Source: Stieleria neptunia (GTDB taxonomy: Bacteria; Planctomycetota; Planctomycetia; Pirellulales; Pirellulaceae). Taken from it: a stretch of 64,000 nt of DNA. Every line of letters begins with the position of its first letter. The first letter of the stretch is position 1. Made by a program: the position numbers and the translations under genes. Where the stretch lies: NCBI RefSeq assembly GCF_007754155.1, contig NZ_CP037423.1, positions 5,636,467 to 5,700,466 on the forward strand, given 5' to 3'. Positions 33,801 through 41,558 of the stretch are shown here, one piece after another. The notes below the pieces were generated by a model. The model searched no databases. It had not been told where the DNA came from and worked only from the letters and a program-made list of their open reading frames with translations.

Positions 33801-35705
33801 GGGACGGTCGTGCTGAGCGGCCAGGACAGTAGCAAAGCGACCGCCACTGGCACTCCCGATAACGACGGAGAGTCTTACATCGTTGTCGGTGGAGGCGACC
33901 TCTTTGAAGGGATTGTTGCGGCGGGAGCTGTCTTTGATGTGGGCGGAAGCTTTGGTTCGAATACCGTCTTCGAGATCTATGACGATTTCGCGGCCTTTCA
34001 AGCGGGCGACGATCCGCTCCAGGTTTTGGAATATCACACGTCCTGTTCGCAACCGATTCAACTCGGCGACACCGTCGGCAGTGTCGTTTTGGTCGGCTAC
34101 GAGGGAGAGGATGGATCGGCAACCCAAGCGACCGGACTCGGAGATCCTGCCGACTCACCGACCGGACCAAGCGTCATCGCCGGAGATGAAGTGGTCTTTT
34201 ACTACGAGGTCGCCAATGTCGGCAATGTCGGCTTGACCAATGTGGAGGTGACCGACGACCAAGGGTTGTTGCCGATCTTGGACGAGGGAGATGTCAACAA
34301 CAACAACATCCTGGATCCCGGTGAAGTCTGGATTTACAGCGCTGCGATCATCGCCTCGTCGCCGGGACAGCAGATGAACGTCGGAACGGTGACCGCGAAC
34401 TCGGTCGACGACCTGACCGGCGAGGCGGAACTCACCGCCAGCGATCTTGCACATCACTTTGTCGAAACGCTTAAGTTCTTCGTCGTCGACAAGAGTGACG
34501 ATGCAAACTACAGCTACACCGACGGCGGCAGGCCGATCAGCGATTCACCGCTTGCCGACGGGAATTCCGATCCACGCGGCATCAGTGCGGATCAGAATGG
34601 CGATCTGAAATGGGTGATCGACAAGGACAAGCATGTGTACGTTTACAATTCCGATGGCTCGTTGGCCCGGTCCTGGAAAGCCAATGGCATAGGCGGCGAA
34701 GCCGAGGGGATTGCGGTTCATCCCGATCCCAACGACACCGGGTTGTGGATTGTCGACAAGAAAGAGAAGGCGGTGTTCTATTACGCCACCGGCAAGACGC
34801 ATTCCGGAGGTGATCTCGATCCGACCTCCAGCTTTTCATTGAATCTCGATGACGACATCGACTCCAAAAACGACCACCCGAAAGGACTCACGACCGACGG
34901 GGTTTCGTTGTGGGTCGTCGACGACGACGGCGGGACAGAAAAAGTCTTCAAGTACTCCATCGCCACAGGAGCGCTGGTCGGAAGTTGGGAAATTGCTGAT
35001 GAGGCGCTCGAAGAACCACGGGGCATTACCGTGGACCCCAACGGCGGGTCGACGATTTGGATTGTCGACAAAAAATCGGATACGGTCTATCAATTTGATG
35101 ACGCGACTGGCGTCGTGTCCGGCAGCGAATCCTCCGATGCGATGTTTGCATTAGCGGGTGAGAACGCTGATCCAGAAGGCATCGCAGATCCGATTCTTGC
35201 TGTCACTGAGAAGATTGACGGAACCAGTCGCTATGACGTTTCAGGCGATGGGGAGGTCTCTGCGATCGATGCACTTCGCATCATCAATGCGATGAGCATG
35301 GTTGATAGCGAAGGTGAAGTCATCCGAAACGTCGGAAACGCGGCGATGGATCTCAACCGTGACGGAAAAATCAGCGCCATCGACGCTTTGATGATCATCA
35401 ATTATCTCGGCAGCGCCGAATACGCACAATCGGCTCAAGTCAAGCAAGGCAATTCCGTACCGGATGTCAGTCCGATCAGCGAGTCGACACAGGGGGATCA
35501 GCATCGCGTCGCCGAAATCAACAACCCGTACCTAAACGTTGCTCTGGAGGATGCTTCGAATCAACTGGCGGACAGTTTGCGGTTTAGTAACCAGTCAAAC
35601 CTTGGCAGTGACCGCGATACACAAAGCAAAGACGATCTGTTTGGCGAATTCGGGAGAGAGGAAGAGGATTTGGAAGTTCCGTTGTCTTACTACGGACTTT
35701 TTTAA
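27867..35705 (+). CDS. Giant surface protein: LEPR-XLL, SdrD-B repeats, beta-propeller-like part, dockerin
   Basis: A 2612-aa exported protein. A basic N terminus leads to LEPRMLLA (32-39). A first SdrD-B-like domain follows, then a region with Cys200 (TLCVDLF) and Gln256 (AALQIAVWEL) that resembles thioester adhesin domains. A diverged SdrD-B copy precedes seven nearly identical 128-residue SdrD-B repeats (DFVWEDTNGNGQQDVGEPG, about 467-1362). Three repeats of another domain follow, each with two cysteines (QCDxNGKVVxLxFEY and YHTSCSQPI). Next is an NHL/propeller-like stretch (GIAVHPDPNDTGLWIVDKK). It ends with a type I dockerin pair (DVSGDGEVSAIDALRIIN, DLNRDGKISAIDALMIIN, about 2455-2515). 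It has no VPEID or PEP tail. I chose ATG 27867, about 30 residues before LEPR. Probably a calcium-dependent adhesin or scaffold. Confidence 0.9.
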   Translation: MKFSSTNSRRRSRRNKIARTSMRSRIRIAESLEPRMLLANDFLAGTAFIDSNSNGKLDTTESYLAGATIELRESVANGNGLIATQVTDAQGGYFFGGLTPGDYQLVNLAASGYNASSSDALSKISPVTGTSTNSINVQLLDPADLTASIDINRYNQLGLFRNFSYNIFGTQVSASGGQLPAKLHSNALTPNPTDEFLTLCVDLFNDLGNGVNGPFVVTPDSNPIGSGTPHNAERVAYLYNHYGQSALPSASAAALQIAVWELLYDADAGDPDGNLSAGNFRVTSNPGSAVLNQAAFYLTDSLNKSESAVFLNVPPPSPAVPTLTRTQGIIVTGSFNFGNIPGAGDVSLGDFVWEDLNADGIQDPGEPGIGGVTVYLKDASGTIIDDTTTGLNGAYLFDDLPPGTYSVQFVQPFGYSGISPANEGVNDNIDSDGVPDADPLMNLMTATTTLTAGQSDLSLDQGFYRLAALGDFVWEDTNGNGQQDVGEPGVNGVTVLLKKDGVLTGDSTVTANIDLDGDGTPDGDGGYKFAGLTPGDYSVQFVLPGGQVFTTVNAAGVPDDLDSDADPAMSGMTQTVTLESGDYDRTLDAGLITPAALGDFVWEDTNGNGQQDVGEPGVNGVTVLLKKDGVLTGDSTVTANIDLDGDGTPDGDGGYKFAGLTPGDYSVQFVLPGGQVFTTVNAAGVPDDLDSDADPAMSGMTQTVTLESGDYDRTLDAGLITPAALGDFVWEDTNGNGQQDVGEPGVNGVTVLLKKDGVLTGDSTVTANIDLDGDGTPDGDGGYKFAGLTPGDYSVQFVLPGGQVFTTVNAAGVPDDLDSDADPAMSGMTQTVTLESGDYDRTLDAGLITPAALGDFVWEDTNGNGQQDVGEPGVNGVTVLLKKDGVLTGDSTVTANIDLDGDGTPDGDGGYKFAGLTPGDYSVQFVLPGGQVFTTVNAAGVPDDLDSDADPAMSGMTQTVTLESGDYDRTLDAGLITPAALGDFVWEDTNGNGQQDVGEPGVNGVTVLLKKDGVLTGDSTVTANIDLDGDGTPDGDGGYKFAGLTPGDYSVQFVLPGGQVFTTVNAAGVPDDLDSDADPAMSGMTQTVTLESGDYDRTLDAGLITPAALGDFVWEDTNGNGQQDVGEPGVNGVTVLLKKDGVLTGDSTVTANIDLDGDGTPDGDGGYKFAGLTPGDYSVQFVLPGGQVFTTVNAAGVPDDLDSDADPAMSGMTQTVTLESGDYDRTLDAGLITPAALGDFVWEDTNGNGQQDVGEPGVNGVTVLLKKDGVLTGDSTVTANIDLDGDGTPDGDGGYKFAGLTPGDYSVQFVLPGGQVFTTVNAAGVPDDLDSDADPAMSGMTQTVTLESGDYDRTLDAGLVAPAAPEIDIEKFTRIDVNPIDIEKLVRVESPAIQGDVCEVLNKPVSLTFQYIPSTDFNPLQPSGKAGVLANNGLDDDGTSYVVVSKNDDPNDFGDIFFQGDVSEDELFTASGSFGSNTYFFFFDEMGGPLLQSFHYHTSCSAPIILGAQPLSATLVGYNDGTPGGDIQAPDYGPGVNDADADTPSGPSAAAGDTVVFTYVVTNPVPGTELSNIQVEDLVLAPPGGVEFEPDPVSEGGFNVGDTDRDNNLDSGEVWLYVSTTSVTSTTPTGLHIDKATVVGTNSGGGEVMDMDPAHFTVTAGITQGDQCDINGKVVSLTFEYIPGTTVVTGQDSSKATATGMIDDDGESYIVVGDGDLFEGTVVEGATFTVSGNFGSNTVFEIYDSFAAFQANASPLQTLEYHTSCSQPIQLGDVVGSVILVGYDGEDGSATLPPTMDPPVIDFGGILFTTDAPFDPNNIGLNADSPTGPVAQLGEKATWTYVVSNPGNVPLSIISVFDDNETNDQIPGLGSDDFEPAPVEKAGGFNIGDDNNDGLLDPNETWYYQAMEIVTEPGQHKNTAKVRAEDSAGTMVMDSDMSNHIVNPLVFEKYVYVPTPPSSEDQCDVNGKVVTLSFEYSPGTVVLSGQDSSKATATGTPDNDGESYIVVGGGDLFEGIVAAGAVFDVGGSFGSNTVFEIYDDFAAFQAGDDPLQVLEYHTSCSQPIQLGDTVGSVVLVGYEGEDGSATQATGLGDPADSPTGPSVIAGDEVVFYYEVANVGNVGLTNVEVTDDQGLLPILDEGDVNNNNILDPGEVWIYSAAIIASSPGQQMNVGTVTANSVDDLTGEAELTASDLAHHFVETLKFFVVDKSDDANYSYTDGGRPISDSPLADGNSDPRGISADQNGDLKWVIDKDKHVYVYNSDGSLARSWKANGIGGEAEGIAVHPDPNDTGLWIVDKKEKAVFYYATGKTHSGGDLDPTSSFSLNLDDDIDSKNDHPKGLTTDGVSLWVVDDDGGTEKVFKYSIATGALVGSWEIADEALEEPRGITVDPNGGSTIWIVDKKSDTVYQFDDATGVVSGSESSDAMFALAGENADPEGIADPILAVTEKIDGTSRYDVSGDGEVSAIDALRIINAMSMVDSEGEVIRNVGNAAMDLNRDGKISAIDALMIINYLGSAEYAQSAQVKQGNSVPDVSPISESTQGDQHRVAEINNPYLNVALEDASNQLADSLRFSNQSNLGSDRDTQSKDDLFGEFGREEEDLEVPLSYYGLF
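29265..31952 (+). repeat. Seven tandem 384-bp coding repeats
   Basis: Copies start at 29265, 29649, 30033, 30417, 30801, 31185 and 31569 and are almost identical in DNA as well as protein. Linked synonymous differences (GGTT/GGTG, GTG/GTC, CCC/CCG, CTG/TTG) define two types. Copies 1, 3 and 6 are one type, copies 2, 4 and 5 the other, and copy 7 is a mosaic. Each unit encodes one SdrD-B domain. Confidence 0.95.
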
Positions 35706-35847
35706 TCCCCATGTGCTTTCTTCCGCACACTGCTGGTTGACCCAAAACGGAAGCGGGAACGGTGGCAGCGATCGGTGGGCCAGGACCACCGATCGTCGTG
35801 ATCTCGCAGGAGGCGGCGTTCAAACAAGCTGGGCCGACGATCGCGCC

Positions 35848-36582
35848 CTAATTTCGGCCGCCGTCGGTTTCGATCATCCGGAGCAACTGATCGATGTCGA
35901 TGGGTTTTTGACAGACGGCGTTGACCACTTGATCACCGAGTTCGTCATAGGCCTCGGCGGCGATCTGCCGGTCGCCGCTGACGATGATGGTTCGCGCCTT
36001 GGGGACGGCTTGATGGATCCGTCGGATGACCTTGCGTCCGTCACCGCTGCCGAGTTTCAGGTCAACGATCGCAACCTGGCATTGCGAATCACTGGCCTGC
36101 GTGATCCCTTCGGTTTCGCTGTGTGCCAACGCGACGCGGAAATGCCGCAGGTTCAACACTTGCCAAAGCGACTGACAGAAGTCTTCGTCATCGTCGACCA
36201 CCAGCACGATCGGTGCCTTGGCGGCGCGGGCGAGTTTTTCCAACAGGTCGTGAATGTCGACGGGTTTTCGCAGCACGTCCCAGGTCCCGGCGTTTTTCGC
36301 TTGCTGGGCACCGTCGCTGCCGGCCCAAGCGGTGATCATGATCGCGGCGACCGAGGGCTGCAGTTTTTTGATTTCGCGATACAGCGACGCACCGTCCATG
36401 CCCGGCATTTGATAGTCCAGCAGGACGACGTCGAAGCGACTGTCGCGGACGCACTGAAGCGCCGCGATGGCGTCCTCGGCCGTCGTGGTTTGGTACCCGA
36501 GGTCGCTGAGGATGTCGGCAAAGTTCATTCGGATGTCCGCATCGTCGTCGACGATCAGTACCCTCGATCCGCTCTCATTCAT
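35848..36582 (-). CDS. Double-receiver response regulator without output domain
   Basis: A 244-aa protein made of two CheY-like receiver domains. The first has VDDD at 11-14, phosphoacceptor Asp56 in VLLDYQMPG and Lys106 in RKPVD. The second has VVDDDED, Asp174 in AIVDLKLGSGDG and Lys226 in QKPID. No DNA-binding or enzymatic domain follows, so it should act as a phosphorelay intermediate or by protein contact. Its start overlaps the end of the PAS kinase gene by 8 bases, so that kinase is the likely partner. The start is ATG 36582. Confidence 0.9.
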   Translation of the reverse strand: MNESGSRVLIVDDDADIRMNFADILSDLGYQTTTAEDAIAALQCVRDSRFDVVLLDYQMPGMDGASLYREIKKLQPSVAAIMITAWAGSDGAQQAKNAGTWDVLRKPVDIHDLLEKLARAAKAPIVLVVDDDEDFCQSLWQVLNLRHFRVALAHSETEGITQASDSQCQVAIVDLKLGSGDGRKVIRRIHQAVPKARTIIVSGDRQIAAEAYDELGDQVVNAVCQKPIDIDQLLRMIETDGGRN

Positions 36583-37726
36583 CGTGGCTTCGTTCCTCCT
36601 GTGAGAACGGTTTCAGATGCACCGAAAACGTTGTTCCCTTTCCGAGCTGACTTTCCACTGCCAGTCGCCCCTTGTTCTTTTTTAAGATCGCAACCGAAAT
36701 GGCTAAACCGAGTCCCATCCCGCGGGCTTTGGTAGAAAAAAGTGGTTCGACCACGCGTGCCAAGTCGTCGGGTTTGATTCCGATGCCGGTGTCGGAAACC
36801 TGGACGACCAATTCATCGGGAGCGACCCGTCCGGCGATCGAGATTTTACCCCCATCGGGCATGGCGTCGCGGGCGTTGCGGAGTAGATTGCGAAAAACAA
36901 TGGAAACCTGGTTGGGATCAATGGCCGCTTGGAAGCCGCTGTCCGGAAGATTCGATTCGATTCGAATGTTAGCGGGCATCGAAACGGAGGACACAATTTT
37001 GCCGAGCAAGTCTTTCACGTCACAGGCAATCACGGCCGGTTCCGGCATCCGAGCGATATCCGAAAGCGCCGTGATCACATTGTCGATCATGCTGACTTGC
37101 CGATCAATCCTCTCCAAATGTTCATTTACCTTTTCCGGCGAAGGATTCTGAACGTTCCGCAGATAGTAGACCGAAGTCCGGACGGCATTGAGAGGATTTC
37201 GGATCTCGTGAGCGATGCCTCCGGAGACTTGGCCGAGCGTGGCCATCCGTTCGGACTTGAGCAGATCGGCTTGTGCGGCGCGCAATTCGGCTGTTCGTTC
37301 TTGAACGCGTTGTTCGAGTCGTTCGTTGGCCAAGGCAAGTTGTTGCTGAGCGTTCTTGATGTCGGTGATATCACGAACGATTCCGGCGAACAGAATTTGG
37401 TCGCCGACGGCCATTCGGCTGACGGCCAAGTGCATCGGAAACGTGGTGCCATCTTTGCGTTTTCCGATCACCTCGCGTCCGATCCCGATGATCTTGGCTT
37501 CGCCGGTTTGCAGATAATTGGCCAGGTAGCCGTCGTGCTGCTCATGAAACGGGCTGGGCATCAGCATGTTGACGTTTCGCCCGAGCATTTCGCCCTTTTC
37601 AAAGCCGAACAACCGGATCGTCGCCGGATTGACCGTTTGGATGGCACCTCGGCTGTCGATCACGATGATGGCGTCGACGGCGGCTTCCAGGATCGCCAAC
37701 AGCACGGCTTGATCTTGACTATGCAT
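36575..37726 (-). CDS. PAS-domain sensor histidine kinase (FixL-like)
   Basis: A 383-aa soluble kinase. It has a PAS domain (about 8-125; DAIIVIDSRGAIQTVNPA, FAGIVRDITD) and a coiled coil (LANERLEQRVQERTAELRAA). The HisKA motif GGIAHEIRNPLN carries His173. An ATPase domain has N box NLLRNARDAM, G1 VSDTGIGIKPDD and GMGLGLAISVAILKK. No membrane segment is seen, so it senses an internal cue. No heme-binding histidine was confirmed. ATG 37726 has AAGGAAAG upstream; a TTG 15 bases earlier is less likely. It overlaps the double-receiver gene by 8 bases and follows a hybrid kinase gene by 26 bases, suggesting one operon of three. Confidence 0.9.
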   Translation of the reverse strand: MHSQDQAVLLAILEAAVDAIIVIDSRGAIQTVNPATIRLFGFEKGEMLGRNVNMLMPSPFHEQHDGYLANYLQTGEAKIIGIGREVIGKRKDGTTFPMHLAVSRMAVGDQILFAGIVRDITDIKNAQQQLALANERLEQRVQERTAELRAAQADLLKSERMATLGQVSGGIAHEIRNPLNAVRTSVYYLRNVQNPSPEKVNEHLERIDRQVSMIDNVITALSDIARMPEPAVIACDVKDLLGKIVSSVSMPANIRIESNLPDSGFQAAIDPNQVSIVFRNLLRNARDAMPDGGKISIAGRVAPDELVVQVSDTGIGIKPDDLARVVEPLFSTKARGMGLGLAISVAILKKNKGRLAVESQLGKGTTFSVHLKPFSQEERSHDE

Positions 37727-37752
37727 TCCACTTTCCTTCAAACGTCTCCCGG

Positions 37753-39210
37753 TTAGGGATAGATTTCGACGTCGCAGGAGGTTTGGCGGGGAAGTCTGAT
37801 TTCGAATGCGGCACCGTCGGGATGTGTTCGTGCCGCGATGGAGCCGCGATGTGCTTCGATGATACGTTGGCAGATCGACAAACCGAGGCCGGTCCCACTC
37901 TGCTTGGTCGTGAAGAAGGGTTCAAAGAGTTTTTCCAATTGTTCTTCGGACATCCCCGGTCCATTGTCCAGGACCGTGAGTTGGATTTGATCACCATCGC
38001 ACAGGCAGTTCAATTCGATGCGGACCGGATCGTGACACGCCGCCAACGCGTTCTCAAACAGGTTTCGAAAGACCTGTTCCATCCGCAACGTGTCGACGTC
38101 GACCTTGACGTTACACGACTCGAAGTTTTCGATCAGCTGGACGTCACGTCGTGAATGGGAGACGGCGAGATCATCCCAAACGCGTCGCCAAATCTCGGGC
38201 AGATTGACCGTCGTGGGACGCATCTGGATGGGGGCGGCAAACGACCGAACCTCCTCCAGCAAACACTTGAGGTCGTCGGTGGCTCGTTGGATTTTTTTCA
38301 GGTCGTGGAGGGCATGTTCGTTGCCGGCGATCTCCAGCCCCAGCATTTCGCCGGCGGCTTGGATGCGTTGAAGGGCATTGCGGCTTTCGTGGGCCAGTGC
38401 GGTCATCGTTTGCCCGATCGCGGCGAGCCGTTCGGACCGCAACGCCCGGGTTTGGGCCGCCGTCAGGTCGCTGATGTCGACGCCGACGGCCAGCACCGAC
38501 GTCACTTCGCCGCTGTGGTTTTTGAGCGTCGTGTTGGACCACCGCACCTGGTACCGTCTGCCGTCCTTGCCGACGACGGAGTTGACGACGCCTCGCGTGT
38601 GCAAGTCGTGGGCGGTGCGAATGAAAACCTCTTTGACGCGTTCCCGCTCGTCCTCGGCGATGCAGACTTCGAACCAGTCCTTTCCGCTCAGGTCTTCCGG
38701 GGTCCAGCCGGTGAGTTGTTCCAGGTACGGATTCAATTGGACCACCTTGCCGTCGAGGTCCAAGACCAGGACGATGGCTTCGGCCGTGTCCAAAACGAGA
38801 TCGGCGAACGCATGCTCATTGGCCAATTCCGCTTCGAGACGTTTTTTGTCTGCGATCCGGCGAACCGTGCTCCGCAAGTCATCGGGAATGATCGGCTTGA
38901 TGACATAGTCGGTCACGCCCATTCGGAACGCCGTGATCGTACTTTGCATGTCGGCAAACCCGGTGATCACGATGATGTCGGATCCCTTGACCGACTGGAT
39001 CAGTTCCGGCAATGAATCTTCGATCAACCCGTCGGGCAGTTTGCGATCTGAAATCACGATCTGAAACGCGTCGTGTTCGGCTCGTGCCTTCGCTTCGGAC
39101 AACGAACAGGCTCCGACGACGTGATGTCCGTCCAGTTCCAGGATATCGCAGAGGTTGGTGAGCGTATCAGCATCGTCTTCGATAACTAGAATGCTGAGTG
39201 ATTCGTTCAT
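37753..39210 (-). CDS. Hybrid receiver-PAS-histidine kinase
   Basis: A 485-aa protein with the receiver at the N terminus. Asp55 lies in VISDRKLPDG and Lys105 in VIKPI, with VIEDDADT at the start. A PAS domain follows (about 135-250; IVLVLDLDGKVVQLNPY). The HisKA-like motif is LAHESRNALQRI with His274, then an ATPase domain (NLFENALAAC, VLDNGPGMSEEQ, GTGLGLSICQRIIEAH). An N-terminal receiver means its kinase output is probably set by another kinase. HESRN replaces the usual HEIRN or HELRN. I chose ATG 39210, directly before the receiver. First gene of the minus-strand signalling operon. Confidence 0.9.
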   Translation of the reverse strand: MNESLSILVIEDDADTLTNLCDILELDGHHVVGACSLSEAKARAEHDAFQIVISDRKLPDGLIEDSLPELIQSVKGSDIIVITGFADMQSTITAFRMGVTDYVIKPIIPDDLRSTVRRIADKKRLEAELANEHAFADLVLDTAEAIVLVLDLDGKVVQLNPYLEQLTGWTPEDLSGKDWFEVCIAEDERERVKEVFIRTAHDLHTRGVVNSVVGKDGRRYQVRWSNTTLKNHSGEVTSVLAVGVDISDLTAAQTRALRSERLAAIGQTMTALAHESRNALQRIQAAGEMLGLEIAGNEHALHDLKKIQRATDDLKCLLEEVRSFAAPIQMRPTTVNLPEIWRRVWDDLAVSHSRRDVQLIENFESCNVKVDVDTLRMEQVFRNLFENALAACHDPVRIELNCLCDGDQIQLTVLDNGPGMSEEQLEKLFEPFFTTKQSGTGLGLSICQRIIEAHRGSIAARTHPDGAAFEIRLPRQTSCDVEIYP

Positions 39211-39707
39211 GGGCACCGGCGACGAAAAGAACAACGACGTCATCTGGATGATCCGACGCTGCATGGTACACCGAGAGAAGGCCCCATATCTAGGGTGCAC
39301 CGTCCAGGCTCAGGTGGCAGCTTTTCGCACCGACGGCGGCCCATCCGGGACGTCAATTGTCTAAGTGACGGATTTGATCGTAGCGGACGGCGCTAAAACT
39401 TTCGCAGCGCCGGCCCTCTCTGGCGTTTGCTTGCTGCGCAAACGCCGTCTCTCCCAGAGGGAGAGAATCTAAATGGGTTGCCAAATCCTGCAGAAAAAGA
39501 ATCGACGGGCCTTCTCGCCGACGACCTGGAAAGGACGTCGTACCGCGCTCCGCACATCGTTGCCCCCTACGGGCAACGCTGTGAAGCATTATTTAGCGGT
39601 AGGGCGCGAGCCCTCCGGTATGTTGGCGGCGATGAGGAACCGGAGGGCTCGCGCCCTGCCGCTAACACCCCGAAGAACACAGAAAATCAATGCTTCACAG
39701 CGGTACC
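39211..39707. other. Intergenic stretch with inverted repeats
   Basis: No gene is supported. It holds a small hairpin near 39427-39446 (GGCGTTTGC/GCAAACGCC) and the long inverted repeat at 39595-39663 listed separately. Confidence 0.5.
39595..39663. repeat. Inverted repeat with 25-bp arms (CGGAGGGCTCGCGCCCT family)
   Basis: Arms 39595-39619 and 39639-39663 are reverse complements with one mismatch. The right arm recurs exactly at 46501-46525 beside another gene end, so it is a dispersed family. The 39595 copy lies just downstream of the BON-domain gene. Confidence 0.85.
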
Positions 39708-40022
39708 CTAGGGGTCGACTTCGAGCTGGTTGCAGATCTGCATTCCGATGGCGACCGGCAACAGGGATTCCTGGGCCAGTTGCTTTTGGTAGAAACTTGA
39801 AACGCGGCCGCTCAGAACGACTTGCCCGTCTCGCACGTTCACCTCGATTTGCCGCAGTTCCCCAGACCCGGAATTCGCAAGGATCTCGCGAAACAACGCA
39901 TCCTTTTCGCGGTGGTCGTCGGGGGCACCGGCAGCTTGGCCTGTCGTTTCCGTGTTGCGATCTTCGCTGGAATCTGCATCCGAGTCCGTCTGGGAGGTTC
40001 GCACAGTCGACATCATCTCCAT
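39708..40022 (-). CDS. BON-domain protein
   Basis: A 104-aa protein with an acidic, polar N-terminal half and a C-terminal BON-like domain (IEVNVRDGQVVLSGRVSS, then a helix FYQKQLAQESLLP). BON domains bind phospholipid or act in envelope contacts. There is no clear signal peptide in this frame. I chose ATG 40022, with AAGGAG shortly upstream; a GTG at 40037 is possible. It lies between two kinase genes and is transcribed away from the plus-strand kinase, so the pair may share a regulatory region (40023-40247). A functional link is only inferred. Confidence 0.65.
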   Translation of the reverse strand: MEMMSTVRTSQTDSDADSSEDRNTETTGQAAGAPDDHREKDALFREILANSGSGELRQIEVNVRDGQVVLSGRVSSFYQKQLAQESLLPVAIGMQICNQLEVDP

Positions 40023-40247
40023 CAACTCCTTGAGCACGCCGTCCGGGGGTGACCGGGTGCCTATGGGAAAACACGATTCGTTGCATCAGTCAAATTCCAC
40101 ATCCTGCGAAACTCATGCCCACTTGACAAAACCGGATCAAATCCTCCGGTTTTTGGAATAAGAAAATTTGAGTTTTGCTCTCGTTCGGCACTCTGCGTGC
40201 GGTGTGGGGGTGTGTTCACGAGTCCTCTCACATGGCAGATTCGAACC

Positions 40248-41381
40248 ATGAATGCACTCGCAAATCTCTTTTCCAGCTCTTCGCTAACGCGTCAAATGAT
40301 GGAAGTTTCTCCATCCGCAGTCGTGGTTGCGAACCATGCAGGGACCATTTTGTTTGCCAACGAGAATGTCCAGCAGTGGTTCGGGTATGCGCGTTCGGAG
40401 ATCACCGGATCAGCACTTGATGGGTTGCTACCGGAGATCAGTCAACGTGACGACCACGCACACTCGGCGCACGCAATGGCACAGACACCGATCGACATGG
40501 AACAGGGGGGCCCTCAACGCGTTGTCTGTAAAGACGGCTCGGAGATGGTGGTGGACGTCACGTTGGTCCCGGTTGAAGAACAATCCGAATCGTTGATCCT
40601 GGCCAATTTTTCGAGGTCCGACTCGGGCACGCTCGATGGCCAACGGTTGGAATCCGAACGGTTCGATGCGATCGCCAAGATGATCAGCGGTCTGGCGCAC
40701 GAGAGTCGTAACGCGCTGCAGCGAGCCGTTGCCTGTCTGGACCTGCTCGAATTGGACTTCAGCGAAAGCGACCGCCACCTGGAATTGTCTCGCAAGATCC
40801 GCCGTTCCCTTTCCGATCTGCTGGAGAACTACGACGAGGTCAGGCGATTCGCAGCACCGATCACGTTGAGTCGAACCGCGACCCACTTGGCCCCCCTGTG
40901 TCACAGCGTGTTTGATGAGTTGCAAAGAAAATGCGACGCCTGGGCGAACCGGATCGAGATCGCGGGGGACGACACCGACGATGATTTGGCCTGCGTCGAC
41001 CGCGGCAAGTTCCAGGAGGTGTTTCATCAGATTCTGGACAATGCCTTTGACCAGCCACACGGTCGCGTCAACATCCGCGTGAGCCATGAACGAACCACGA
41101 TCCGAAATCGGGCCGCCGTGCGGATCTGCATTCACAACGATGGGCAACCGTTTTACGCCGAAGCTCTGGTCCGTGCATTCGAACCCTTTTACACGACCAA
41201 GCAACACGGGACCGGGCTGGGGCTGTCGATCAGTCGTCGAATCGTGGAAGCACATGGCGGCCAGATTCTCGCCCGCAACCCCGACGCGGGCGGCGCGGAG
41301 ATCGAATTTGTGGTGCCCCGAGACGTGCCCCAGCTGGACCAGGCACAGCGCGCCGCGATGGCCTTTCCCGTCGCCGATTGA
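40248..41381 (+). CDS. PAS-domain sensor histidine kinase
   Basis: A 377-aa soluble kinase. It has a PAS domain (about 12-125; SAVVVANHAGTILFANENVQ), then the HisKA-like motif LAHESRNALQRA with His151. The ATPase part has QILDNAFDQ, a G-box region and GTGLGLSISRRIVEAHGG. The HESRNALQR box and following sequence closely resemble the hybrid kinase at 37753-39210, so the two are paralogues, this one lacking the receiver. I chose ATG 40248; the frame opens earlier at 40197 without a PAS-like extension. It has no cognate regulator on its own strand. The double-receiver protein nearby is the obvious candidate. Confidence 0.88.
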   Translation: MNALANLFSSSSLTRQMMEVSPSAVVVANHAGTILFANENVQQWFGYARSEITGSALDGLLPEISQRDDHAHSAHAMAQTPIDMEQGGPQRVVCKDGSEMVVDVTLVPVEEQSESLILANFSRSDSGTLDGQRLESERFDAIAKMISGLAHESRNALQRAVACLDLLELDFSESDRHLELSRKIRRSLSDLLENYDEVRRFAAPITLSRTATHLAPLCHSVFDELQRKCDAWANRIEIAGDDTDDDLACVDRGKFQEVFHQILDNAFDQPHGRVNIRVSHERTTIRNRAAVRICIHNDGQPFYAEALVRAFEPFYTTKQHGTGLGLSISRRIVEAHGGQILARNPDAGGAEIEFVVPRDVPQLDQAQRAAMAFPVAD

Positions 41382-41558
41382 CGGATCTTTTGGAAATCAG
41401 TCGTCATTTGCAGCCCGTACCGTGTTTCCCCCCGTCGGATTCATTAAAGTCGCTGCACGGGCGGAACTGTAATTTCGGCCCGTGGATTGAATGGATGATC
41501 CAAAATCAATGGCAAGTGGCAAGGCGGATCGGATGTGTGTCTCGACCGAGAGAGAGGC

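Noticed and set aside
39427..39711. 94-codon plus-strand frame between kinase and BON genes
   Set aside because: It runs through an inverted repeat and encodes Arg/Pro-rich sequence with no motif.
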